Source: an uncultured Sphingobacteriales bacterium
GTDB taxonomy: Bacteria > Bacteroidota > Bacteroidia > Chitinophagales > Chitinophagaceae
Reading direction: 5' to 3'
NCBI GenBank assembly: GCA_937991535.1
Contig: CALKHN010000110.1
Coordinates: 5,299-69,298 of the forward strand
Length of the DNA: 64,000 nucleotides
Below the pieces are notes generated by a model. It was not told the origin of the DNA, made no database searches, and saw only the letters and a program-made list of their open reading frames with translations. Shown one piece after another: positions 27,784 through 35,549 of the stretch. The position numbers and the translations under genes were made by a program. The first letter of the stretch is position 1; every line of letters begins with the position of its first letter.

Positions 27784-28067
27784 TCTTTTGGGAAAGTGAA
27801 GCTAAGAGAGAGTTGCGAAGAGCTTATGAGTATATTCTGCAAGATTCGTTTCAGAATGCGGTTACAGTACGCCAGGCAATAATAGATGAAGTACTTAGCT
27901 TGCCTTCTAATCCTCAAAAATTCAATCTTGATAAATATAAAAAAAATAATGATGGTAGCTGGCGTGCTTTTGAAAAGTATAGATACCGAATTTCGTATCG
28001 CGTAAAGAAGAATGAAATACGAATAGTTCGCTTACGACATACCAGCAGATCTCCACAAACGTATTGA
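27777..28067 (+). CDS. RelE/ParE-family toxin
   Basis: A 96-aa basic protein. The ParE pattern is seen: an N-terminal helix with W..EAKRELRRAYEYI, then SLPSNPQKFNLDKYKKNNDG, FEKYRYRISYRVKKNEIRIV and a final RLRHTSRSP. Whether it cuts mRNA or inhibits gyrase cannot be told. Confidence 0.82.
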   Translation: MVIFWESEAKRELRRAYEYILQDSFQNAVTVRQAIIDEVLSLPSNPQKFNLDKYKKNNDGSWRAFEKYRYRISYRVKKNEIRIVRLRHTSRSPQTY

Positions 28068-28175
28068 TTTTTATCCGGAAAAATACTTCTTAAAGACTTG
28101 GGTTGCTGATAATACAAGTGCGGTGTAAACAATACGGAAAATGAAAGGTTATTTTTATTTCTATTCTATATTCAA

Positions 28176-28250
28176 ATCGAGTAGGAAGGTAGCCATTAAT
28201 TGACTACCTGTCCTCTCACACCACCGTGCGTACCGTTCGGTACACGGCGG
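28176..28250 (-). ncRNA. group II intron domains V and VI
   Basis: On the minus strand, CCGTGTACC-GAAC-GGTACGCACGG is the catalytic domain V hairpin. GGTAGTCAATTAATGGCTACC, split as stem GGTAG/CTACC with an unpaired A, is the domain VI branch-point hairpin, followed by the intron end CTACTCGAT. Confidence 0.8.
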
Positions 28251-28254
28251 TTTG

Positions 28255-29529
28255 TTAGAATAACTTTGTTTGGTGTTCTGTTTTCCAGTAGTAATAGTTG
28301 GCAAATCCTACATATTGCAAGCCTGCAAAGTATTCGTTGTTTAATGCACGGCATAGTATGGGACTATGTGCCACTCTGCAATGACCTTTTCTTGTATTGC
28401 TCCATTCATACGCCTTGCTGCTTTTAATCCCCAGCTTTTCTAAGTTTACCCGTTTGGTTTTGGGCTTCTTCCATTGTTTCCATATCCCTATTCTTAATCT
28501 TGTTCTTACCTTCTCATCCAATTCTTTCATCTTGCTTTTGGCTTGGGCTATCCAATAGTAATTCACCCATCCTCTTATCACGGCTTCCACTTTCTTTATC
28601 TTTTCCTTTGCCTTCAATGGGTCGTTGCGTTTGGTTTGTTCCTTTATCTTTGCTTTTATGCGCTTTAAAGATTTTGGAGCTATGCGTATCTCCCATCCCT
28701 TTCTGCTTCTGTAAAAAGAAAAACCTAATAGTGTGCTCTCATTTGGACGGCTTATTTTACTCTTTGTGCGGTTTACTTTTAATTTCAGTTTACTTTCTAT
28801 GTATTCTGTGATTGTCTCCATTACCCTTGCGGCGGATTGCTCACTCCTTACATAGATACTGCAATCATCTGCGTACCGTACAAAGCGATGACCTCTTGCC
28901 TCTAACTCTTTATCCAGTTCGTTTAAAACAATGTTTGACAGCAACGGGCTTAGCGGACTGCCTTGCGGCGTGCCTTCTGTACGCGGTATTACTACGCCTT
29001 CTTCCATGATGCCTGTGTTTAGATAATTGCGTATCAGCTTTAAGGTTCGCTTGTCGCTTATCTTCTTCATCAGCAGACCCATGAGTTTGTCGTGGTTTAC
29101 CCTGTCGAAAAACTTTTCTAAGTCCAGTTCTATTATCCATTCCTTTCCTTCATTCAGATTCGCCTGTGCCTGCAATACTGCCTGATGCGCATTGCGCCTT
29201 TCTCTGAACCCGTAGCTGTTCCCGGAAAATTCTTCTTCATACTTCGGGCTTAACCATTGGGCAATCGCTTGTTGCAATAGTCTGTCTGTGACCGTAGGTA
29301 TGCCCAACATTCTTGTGCCGCCCTCTGGCTTGGGTATTGCTACTTTGCGCACTGGCTGCACACGGTAATTGCCCGATAAAATATCTTCCCTTAACGTTTG
29401 CCAGTGGGCATTGAGGTAGTCGCGAAGTTTATCGGTCTGCATACCATCAATGCCACCGGCTCCCTTATTGGCAGTTACCTGCCTGCAGGCTTTTTGTACG
29501 TTCCGGATGTCTAATATTTCTTCAAGCAT
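28255..29529 (-). CDS. ltrA: group II intron reverse transcriptase/maturase
   Basis: A 424-aa protein. RT motifs in order: GAGGIDGM, then IPKPEGGTRMLGIPTVTDRL, ELDLEKFFDRVNHDKLM, TPQGSPLSPLLSNIVLNELD, and the catalytic FVRYADDCSIYV. Maturase domain X follows (LLGFSFYR, VIRGWVNYYWIA). The C-terminal GIIM-like end has no endonuclease. It promotes splicing and retrohoming of its own intron. Confidence 0.96.
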   Translation of the reverse strand: MLEEILDIRNVQKACRQVTANKGAGGIDGMQTDKLRDYLNAHWQTLREDILSGNYRVQPVRKVAIPKPEGGTRMLGIPTVTDRLLQQAIAQWLSPKYEEEFSGNSYGFRERRNAHQAVLQAQANLNEGKEWIIELDLEKFFDRVNHDKLMGLLMKKISDKRTLKLIRNYLNTGIMEEGVVIPRTEGTPQGSPLSPLLSNIVLNELDKELEARGHRFVRYADDCSIYVRSEQSAARVMETITEYIESKLKLKVNRTKSKISRPNESTLLGFSFYRSRKGWEIRIAPKSLKRIKAKIKEQTKRNDPLKAKEKIKKVEAVIRGWVNYYWIAQAKSKMKELDEKVRTRLRIGIWKQWKKPKTKRVNLEKLGIKSSKAYEWSNTRKGHCRVAHSPILCRALNNEYFAGLQYVGFANYYYWKTEHQTKLF

Positions 29530-30095
29530 ATTACTAAAAAAAAGTTCTTCCAGGTGTTGCTCTCTTTAATTGTACATTCAGGCTCAACTCCTTCTCAGGT
29601 TTTACTTTCAGCTTCCGGCTTATCCTCGCCCGAGATAGTTCGCTTATGTGTTTCGGTTGTCGGGCGCCTGTACTGTAAATTTTCTGTTTGCTTCACCATT
29701 CTAACATTCAGTCCTTCGTCCTTCCGTGAGTCCTCCGCCTTGTCCAATGTCGGGGGACGGCTCGTTTCCGGCTTACTACGACCTCTGCTGACTTCTGCTC
29801 CTTAACCATGATTGATTGGCAGACCTCTCAGGGTAAGTTTATTTCTTTCCACTCATGCAGCCTCTGCATTTACATGCTTACATTCCGTGTAGTGGAGGAC
29901 TTCTGCTTGTTATGCAGCATTTTCCATGTAAGCCTGCCTTATATGCAGTTCCTGTTCGTAGGCTCAAGTGTTTGCCGCCTGCTTCCTTCAGATTCCACTT
30001 CGCAGTGGACACCCTTGCTCTTGGCTAATGATACGCACTACATCGCTCATTCGGGACTTCCACCCTATAGATCATAAACATGCCTGACGCACATA

Positions 30096-30127
30096 AAAAG
30101 CCCCGGGCAAGACTGCCCGGGGCTTTT
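30096..30127. terminator. perfect bidirectional terminator hairpin, intron target
   Basis: AAAAGCCCCGGGCA (30096-30109) and TGCCCGGGGCTTTT (30114-30127) pair over 14 bp around a 4-base loop. On the minus strand the intron starts 3 bases after its T tract. Confidence 0.92.
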
Positions 30128-30242
30128 GCTAACCTATGAAAAACACCATTGTTAAGATAAAATCTAATATTTATAATTACAAGGAAAGCAAGGATTAATT
30201 AAATTCACGAATAACCCCAGAAATGACTTAAAAGGCATATAC

Positions 30243-30335
30243 ACCGACACAATACCGACAGTCTATTTTATTATCTATTGATAATCAACCATTTAATTAC
30301 AAGTAAGAGTAATTTATACCGACACTATACCGACA
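30243..30335 (+). repeat. two 18-bp repeats each with a double ACCGACA
   Basis: ACCGACACAATACCGACA at 30243-30260 and ACCGACACTATACCGACA at 30318-30335 differ at one base and start 75 bp apart. Within each, ACCGACA recurs with 11-bp spacing, one helical turn. It resembles an operator or iteron set. Confidence 0.7.
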
Positions 30336-30336
30336 T

Positions 30337-30520
30337 TTATAAGCGTTTTATTTTGATTTTATAATAGCCATTTTTCCTTGAGCCTATCCGTTCCAGCAAT
30401 CCTAAGTTCCGAAGTGTAGCAATATTTCTCTCAATTGTTCTTTGAGTAGGTATTGCATTTAGCAGCCAACGACGGTAAAATGGTAAGCGTGGTAGAAGCA
30501 GATAGGCAAATTCAAAAGGT
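30337..30520 (-). pseudogene. C-terminal winged-helix remnant
   Basis: The minus strand reads NAIPTQRTIERNIATLRNLG, then LLERIGSRKNGYYKIKIKRL and a stop at 30337. This is the typical C-terminal winged helix of AlbA_2/ATP-binding or Fic-type regulators (...TI.R....L...G...RIGS.K.GYW.I). Upstream the frame stops within about 60 codons, so only the tail survives. Confidence 0.5.
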
Positions 30521-30545
30521 TTTACAATCTGTAAGACGTAAATGA
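30480..30545 (+). pseudogene. antitoxin C-terminal remnant
   Basis: Twenty-one codons ending VEADRQIQKVLQSVRRK, whose TGA overlaps the toxin ATG as ATGA. The tail and overlap are typical of a RelB/ParD-like partner; the rest of the gene is gone or replaced by antisense sequence. Confidence 0.35.
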
Positions 30546-30860
30546 GTTATCGTTACATTTATGATCCTGTTGCTGCTGATGAATATGGTGAGGCGTTTGA
30601 TTGGTATGAAGAAAGAAGCTCAATAGTAGCAGACGGACTGATTCTGGCGGTTTAGGATGCTATAACTGCAATATGCGCTAACCCAGACCGCTATCGGAAT
30701 ACATACAAAAATCTTCGTGAAATAACGCTCAAAAAATATCCCTACAACCTGAATATATTATATTGATGAAGCCAGGAAACTTATTACCATTATGCCTCTC
30801 TATCACCAGAAGCGAGATCCCCAGGAAAAATGCCGCAATAGGAAAAACAGGGGAAAATAA
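30542..30860 (+). pseudogene. broken RelE/ParE-family toxin
   Basis: It reads MSYRYIYDPVAADEYGEAFD WYEERS, then an in-frame TAG at 30653-30655, then DAITAICANPDRYRNTYKNL and REITLKKYPYNLN, then a one-base shift near 30760, and IDEARKLITIMPLYHQKRDP. The order and the closing YH.KRDP match the ParE family. Two separate lesions show it is dead, leaving the intact pair at 27.6-28.1 kb as the only working copy. Confidence 0.75.
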
Positions 30861-31032
30861 ATTTAGTTAAGCTCATTAAAGTAACCCCATAATAAACCAC
30901 TCAACAATACAGAAGAAAGTGAGTTAAAGCAGGAAATTCATGTTAGTTGACTCTGCAAGGGCAGGTATTGCCGCGGCTATAGCTGCATGCTTAAATGCAT
31001 ATCATTAGCCGAGAAATTCCTAAATTCCATTT

Positions 31033-32174
31033 ATGAAAATATCCATACAACAATATCCTTTTCAGGATAGGGGCCTGCATTCTTTAAAAAATGAAACATG
31101 GAAGTCTTTACCAGGATACGATGGCGAGTATGAGATTTCGTCTTTAGGTGGGGTTAAATCGCTAAGAAGGTGGCGGTCTTGCGGTAAGAATAGCGGCTAC
31201 TACACGAAGGAATTTATCAGAAAACAGCATTTTAAAGCGTCTAAAAATAAATTTAAAAATGATTGTACATATAGAGTGTTTGTTTCATTAAAAAAGAATG
31301 GAAAGCCTTTAACTACAAGCACAGCACGTTTAGTGTACTATGCCTTTGTATCTGAGTTTGATTTGGAAGATAGGAATACAGTAATTAGCTACAAAGACGA
31401 CAATGGGCGAAATCTTAGTTATAAAAACCTGGAGCTATTAACCCGAAGCGATAACAGTAAAAAAGCGCTTGCCTTAAAAAGGAGCAGTCCTAAATGGTTA
31501 ACATTAAAAAGAAACGTCCGGCAGCTAACTATGGAGGGAAAACTTATTGCTGAATATTCATCAATAAAAGAAGCAGCCGAGGCAATCGGATCTTCCGGCG
31601 CTGCAATTTCTGCGTGCTTAAATGGGAAAATTTTTCATCATCATCAATATCGCTGGCAGGCCGTTGGCAAAAACCAAACTGAACCACCCCGGGAGAAAAA
31701 AGATGGTGAGATATTCAATAAGTACCTGTGGAAAAAAATTGGGAAACCTAAAATAAATAAAGCAAGTCCCCTTCCTGTACTAAATCTTTCATTATCAAGC
31801 ATGCCAGGAGAAAAATGGAAAATTATCAAAACTGCTGAAAGCTATTACATTTCAAATTATGGGCGGTTAAATTGAAGCCACATTTTAAGTTCAACTATTA
31901 CGTTTGGCAACAGGAAAGGATCATATGTTTAGTACCTGCTGACAATGCCAAAGGAGAAACGCAAACGCTATTTGTTCCTGTTTCAATAAAAGGGAAAAAG
32001 CGGCAGTTATCAGTTGGCAGGCTGGTGTATTATCATTTTGTATCACCATTTAATTTAAACAATAAGAACATAAAAGTGAAATTTAAGAACGGCTGCTTCT
32101 ATGATTTAAATGCTAAGAATCTGTATTGCTCGGTTGTGAAAAGTGAAATGACAAAAAGCCGAAATACTACTTAA
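31033..32174 (+). pseudogene. NUMOD4/NUMOD1 nuclease-associated protein, frameshifted
   Basis: The first frame (31033-31875, 280 aa) has a NUMOD4 motif (WKSLPGYDGEYEISSLGGVK at 23-42), then a NUMOD1 motif (VRQLTMEGKLIAEYSSIKEA ... G....RWQAVG). It then begins a second NUMOD4 (KWKIIKTAESYYISNYGRLN) and stops. The second frame (31872-32174) continues the same domain (KPHFKFNYYVW ... GRLVYYHFVSPFN). The joint is a one-base shift at about 31870. NUMOD domains bind DNA in homing-type nucleases; no HNH catalytic motif is seen in either part. Confidence 0.7.
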
Positions 32175-32451
32175 GCTAATCTCCTATTTATGGCTGTTAT
32201 CATTCATTTCACTCAGCAATTTCTTACAATCCGATACAACGATGCTGTAGAATCTGGTAGGGGAAGATTTATAATAGAATAAAAGTATTGATTGTTCACG
32301 AATTTATAGATAGGTTTATCTTTGTGGAGGTTGAGTGCTGAGCTTCTGTGATGTGTGAGACCGTTGCCCAAAAATATCTTACTCAAAGCCTACGCCTACT
32401 ATCTAATATTCGGCTATAATTTTTCGCTTTTAAATTAAAAGCTGCTAAACC

Positions 32452-32847
32452 ATGAAGGAAATTGGTATGTTAAATACCCACCCGGCAATAGTCGTTGTTG
32501 ACGATCATCCCTTGATGAGGAAGACTATATGCCAAGTACTGGAATCCAAAGGTTTCCATGTTGAGCTACAATTGTCGAACGGACAGGAGCTATTAAACAC
32601 GCTTTCCCGCATAGCAACAGTGCCCAAAATTTGTATATTGGATATTCAGATCTCTGTGATGAACGGACTGGATACTTTGAAAAAGATACGCGAGCTGTAT
32701 CCTGGTATAAAAACACTTGTGTACTCATTTACAACAAACGAATAGATTATACTTGAGATGATGGAACACGGTGCTGAAGACTACTTGTTCAAAGGTTGTT
32801 CGCTGGAGGAGTTGCTTTCAAAATTGCAACAATTGCTGTTGCATTAA
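32452..32847 (+). pseudogene. response regulator receiver protein with amber stop
   Basis: A receiver domain: VVVDDHP with the acidic pair, the phospho-acceptor in ICILDIQISVMNGLD, and the Thr/Ser region LVYSFTTN. TAG at 32743-32745 interrupts it in frame; the remaining codons (IILEMMEHGAEDYLFKGCSL ... EELLSKL) complete the fold to a TAA at 32847. The uninterrupted product would be 131 aa, a stand-alone receiver. The end overlaps a minus-strand FecR-like gene. Confidence 0.8.
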
Positions 32848-33045
32848 TGATTTGAACACGCCGTCATCTACCTGATCCGTCAACTGCTCAAAAATTTTCA
32901 TATTGTCATCGGACTGTCCAACCCACTCGTCCAGTTCATCATTTTCGACTTCTGTAAGGCTATTGTGCAGGTAGCCGATGATCAGCTTCGCAGCGCGGAA
33001 CGGTATTAGGCGAGTTTCCTTTTCCATAAAGATAGCTTGAGACAA
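32818..33045 (-). CDS. short FecR-N-terminal-like protein
   Basis: A 75-aa protein; ATG at 33027 (MEKETRLIPFR) is the alternative start. AAKLIIGYLHNSLTEVENDE, then LDEWVGQSDDNMKIFEQLTD, is the DUF4880-like helical N-terminus of Bacteroidota FecR anti-sigma factors. The membrane helix and periplasmic FecR domain are absent. It could be a stand-alone sigma-binding protein or a fragment. Confidence 0.6.
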   Translation of the reverse strand: MSQAIFMEKETRLIPFRAAKLIIGYLHNSLTEVENDELDEWVGQSDDNMKIFEQLTDQVDDGVFKSLMQQQLLQF

Positions 33046-33155
33046 TAAAGGTAAATCATTTAGTATAGCGCTGCAATAAGCAGAGTTTCATTTGTAAATC
33101 CTGCACCTTAACTATGATATAACTTTTGATTTCTAAAATTAAATACTACTAAACC

Positions 33156-33365
33156 ATGAACCAAACGCTATGCGTTAAATATTCCCCACTGGCAAACGGA
33201 AAGGAGTTATTAAACACGCTTTCTGCATAGCAATTGTGCCCAAAATTTGTATATAAATATTAGATGTCTGTGAGGAATGGCATGGAGACTTTAAAAAAAT
33301 ATGCGAGTTGTATCCTGGTATAAAAACACTTGTGTATTCATTTACAACGAACAAAAAAAGTGAAC
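33156..33365 (+). pseudogene. second, heavily decayed copy of the response regulator
   Basis: DNA from the leader (TACTAAACCATGAA) through GAGTTATTAAACACGCTTTC and TATCCTGGTATAAAAACACT matches the copy at 32440-32745 closely, but with deletions and stops and without the receiver's first third. It is a tandem duplicate about 700 bp downstream. Confidence 0.8.
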
Positions 33366-33739
33366 TCAGTGGTAAACGATATGACAGAATTTGAACTGCA
33401 CATGATTCGACCTATAGCATGCAAGGCAGCTTTTCATTTCCTAACAATCACCAAACAAATTACTAAGCATAGAGAGCGGCGAGAAGATTTGTGATAGGTT
33501 TTATGACTGGATACGTTCTCTCGATCTCAAGAACCTTAGAAGCCGCAAATAAGGGCTTTAAGAGCTGAAAATACCCTTTCCCAAATAGGTGTGAAACGTA
33601 GTTCTTATTTAATCTAAAGCGGCTTTTTCAAGCGACTTTTACCCCTGCCGTACTTTTTCCACAACTGTTGATAACTATTTTAGCAAATATTTTTAACTGA
33701 CAGTAATATTTTGCTAATTTTACTTTATTAAGTTCTTTG
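33366..33739. other. decayed sequence without gene
   Basis: Short protein-like runs in shifting frames (for example CDRFYDWIRSLDLKNLRSRK near 33490-33550) suggest another eroded gene, but no family can be named. Confidence 0.35.
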
Positions 33740-34042
33740 AACCATGTTTTGGGACAAGTTGTCAAGAGGAGTCCGTCTAAAAGTCTGAAAAGACAACCCC
33801 GCAGGGGGTTATTTCTCGCACCTGGCCGTAGCGCTGTACACCCGTTGTCGCCTTACCGCGTCAGTCGTTACATCAGCTAATAATTGCCAGCATAGAGAAG
33901 TATGCTTAATTATTTATTTTAGCAAGAGGGATTAGAGAGTGCAAAGAGAACATCGCCTACGCTTTTGATAGCTTGTTTTTTAAATAGAAGGAATTGCTGA
34001 TGCAAGAGAGAGCAATTCCGCTCTCTATTTAAAAATTAAAAT
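33740..34042 (+). ncRNA. structured non-coding stretch, candidate retron-like RNA
   Basis: About 300 bases without a gene ahead of a 72-aa frame, an XRE gene and a retron-type RT. Foldable parts are GTTGTC/GACAAC (33758-33763, 33792-33797), CCCC-GCA-GGGG next to it, and the long hairpin 33977-34035. TTAGCAAGAGG near 33920 resembles the priming region of some retron msr sequences, which begin TTAGC. No msr/msd boundary is provable by eye. Confidence 0.25.
33977..34035 (+). repeat. nested long hairpin
   Basis: Outer arms TTTTTAAATAG (33977-33987) and CTATTTAAAAA (34025-34035) and inner arms GGAATTGCT (33990-33998) and AGCAATTCC (34011-34019) all pair perfectly, separated by a 2/5-base internal loop. 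It ends 7 bp before the 34043 start codon. Confidence 0.8.
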
Positions 34043-34261
34043 ATGATTAAACAACTATCATCCCAAAGCATTGATGATTTGGTACAAGGTATCGAAGCTA
34101 TCATCGGGAACCGGTGTTCTCTATTAGATGAAGATCGTAAACTTCTGCTTGAAGTGGCCGTTTTACTGAAGAAGTACAAACAAAAACGAGAGATTGCAGA
34201 TGTGGCAAGCCTATTGCTGATAGTTAAGGCTATCACACTGCTTACTAAATTTTTTGTTTAA
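34043..34261 (+). CDS. 72-aa hypothetical protein
   Basis: A short, mostly helical protein (MIKQLSSQSIDDLVQGIEAI ... LLDEDRKLLLEVAVLLKKY) with a hydrophobic C-terminus (LLLIVKAITLLTKFF). It is 54 bp before the XRE gene, in the same direction. No family recognised; it may be a small accessory or regulator of the defence operon. Confidence 0.5.
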   Translation: MIKQLSSQSIDDLVQGIEAIIGNRCSLLDEDRKLLLEVAVLLKKYKQKREIADVASLLLIVKAITLLTKFFV

Positions 34262-34315
34262 GTGATTTTACTGGAAGTTTAATGTAGTAATCTGACGCTC
34301 TCTAATTTTTTCTTT

Positions 34316-34606
34316 ATGAATTTAGGAAACACGATAAAAGATATAAGAAAACATAAGAGCTATACACAGACGGAATTCGCATTGGAATGCGGTATAACGC
34401 AAACATATTTATCGCAAATTGAAAATAACCAGAAGGAACCGAATTTATCTGTGTTAAAGACTATAGCGGAGAAGTTAGCAATTCCGTTACCGATACTTTT
34501 TTTCTTATCAATAACAGAAGAAGATGTACAGCCTGGGAAAAGAGAAATATTTAATGTTATCAGCCCTACTGTAAAAAATATAATAAATGAAATCTTCGCA
34601 ATATAA
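34316..34606 (+). CDS. XRE-family regulator of the RT gene
   Basis: A 96-aa protein with a complete Cro/C1 HTH (NTIKDIRKHKSYTQTEFALE, then GITQTYLSQIENNQKEPNLS) and a short C-terminal tail. Its last 20 bases overlap the RT start, implying coupled translation. HTH proteins accompany some retron types; it may control expression of RT and SPARDA together. Confidence 0.85.
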   Translation: MNLGNTIKDIRKHKSYTQTEFALECGITQTYLSQIENNQKEPNLSVLKTIAEKLAIPLPILFFLSITEEDVQPGKREIFNVISPTVKNIINEIFAI

Positions 34607-35459
34607 AAAAAAGCAACTTAAATTTTTAGCTTCTGTTTTATGCTGCCAGCCTGCGGAGATTGAATGTTTGTGTGAAAAAATCGAAAGCTATTATGGGAAA
34701 TGGGTTGAGGAAAAAAAAGATAAGGTTACCGGTAAAGTAAAAACCTATTCCGACGGTACCCCCAAAAAAAGGATCATAAGGCCAAGCTACTCACGCTTGA
34801 AACAGATTCAAAAATCTATAAAAATCAATATTCTATCCAAGATTAAATTGCCTGAAAATATACAAGGAGGAGTAAAGAAGAAAAGTAATATCACCAATGC
34901 CAAAAAGCATCAGGGGAATAAATATCAATTCTCAACTGACCTGCAGGACTTTTTTCCGAGTGTCACACATAAACAGATTTTTAAACTCTTTCTGGATTTA
35001 GGTTATTCAAATCATATTGCTTACTGGCTGACTAAATTAACATCTATAGAATTTGAACTGCCGCAGGGTACGCCCACAAGTACAGCAATAGCCAACCTTG
35101 TTTTTATAGAAACAGACAAAAAGTTAATTGCATTGTGTAATGAAAACAAAATAACATATACAAGGTTTGTGGATGATCTTACTTTTTCTGGTCCCAAGGA
35201 TTTTCAATCATTAACAAATGAGATATTAGATATTGTAAAAGGCAGTGGCTTTAAAATTAGTTATCGGAAAACGAAATACGAAGGAGATCAGACGCTCACA
35301 GGAATAAAGGTGTTTAACAACTATATTGATGCCCCGGATAAAATTAAAGAAAAAGCAAAAGCGGAACTAAGCGATACAAGTTTGTTGCATAGACCTTACA
35401 ATAGTTATGTAAGCAAGATTAGAATGACAAACAAAAATCTAAAAGATACAGTGGCCTAA
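34587..35459 (+). CDS. retron-type reverse transcriptase
   Basis: A 290-aa protein. RT motifs: PKKRIIRPSYSRLKQIQK, the retron NAxxH signature (NAKKHQGN), STDLQDFFPSVTHKQIF, LPQGTPTSTAIANLVF, catalytic YTRFVDDLTFSG, GFKISYRKTKY and a VTG-like LTGIKVFNNYI. It lacks maturase domain X, so it is not a group II intron enzyme. It is slightly short, and downstream in-frame codons after the TAA continue with RACELFLKDIENTNGLIKF, so the C-terminus may be eroded. It ends 90 bp before the SPARDA nuclease gene. Confidence 0.85.
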   Translation: MKSSQYKKKQLKFLASVLCCQPAEIECLCEKIESYYGKWVEEKKDKVTGKVKTYSDGTPKKRIIRPSYSRLKQIQKSIKINILSKIKLPENIQGGVKKKSNITNAKKHQGNKYQFSTDLQDFFPSVTHKQIFKLFLDLGYSNHIAYWLTKLTSIEFELPQGTPTSTAIANLVFIETDKKLIALCNENKITYTRFVDDLTFSGPKDFQSLTNEILDIVKGSGFKISYRKTKYEGDQTLTGIKVFNNYIDAPDKIKEKAKAELSDTSLLHRPYNSYVSKIRMTNKNLKDTVA

Positions 35460-35549
35460 TGTGACGCTCAGCATAACAAACGTTGAATTATTAGGGCATG
35501 CGAATTATTTTTAAAAGATATTGAAAATACCAACGGATTAATAAAATTT

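Larger units (their letters stand above)
28176..30092 (-). mobile_element. group II intron with maturase, probably group IIC
   Basis: The 5' end on the minus strand reads GTGCGTCAGGCATGTT (starting 30092), the standard group II start. The 3' end CCTACTCGAT finishes at 28176. Domain V and VI lie at 28176-28250 and the ORF sits in domain IV. The maturase lacks an HNH endonuclease, and the 5' exon ends in a perfect terminator hairpin plus TTTTTAT, the favoured target of IIC introns. Total length is 1917 bp; both ends and the RT look intact. Confidence 0.88.

Noticed and set aside
28255..29529. Treating the intron maturase as a second retron RT
   Set aside because: It has maturase domain X and sits inside legible group II intron RNA domains.
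12989..32745. In-frame TAG codons in dinB, the ParE-like toxin and the response regulator as sign of amber recoding
   Set aside because: TAG is used as the true stop of imuA, the 583-aa gene and DUF6520, and the affected genes lie in regions with other lesions.
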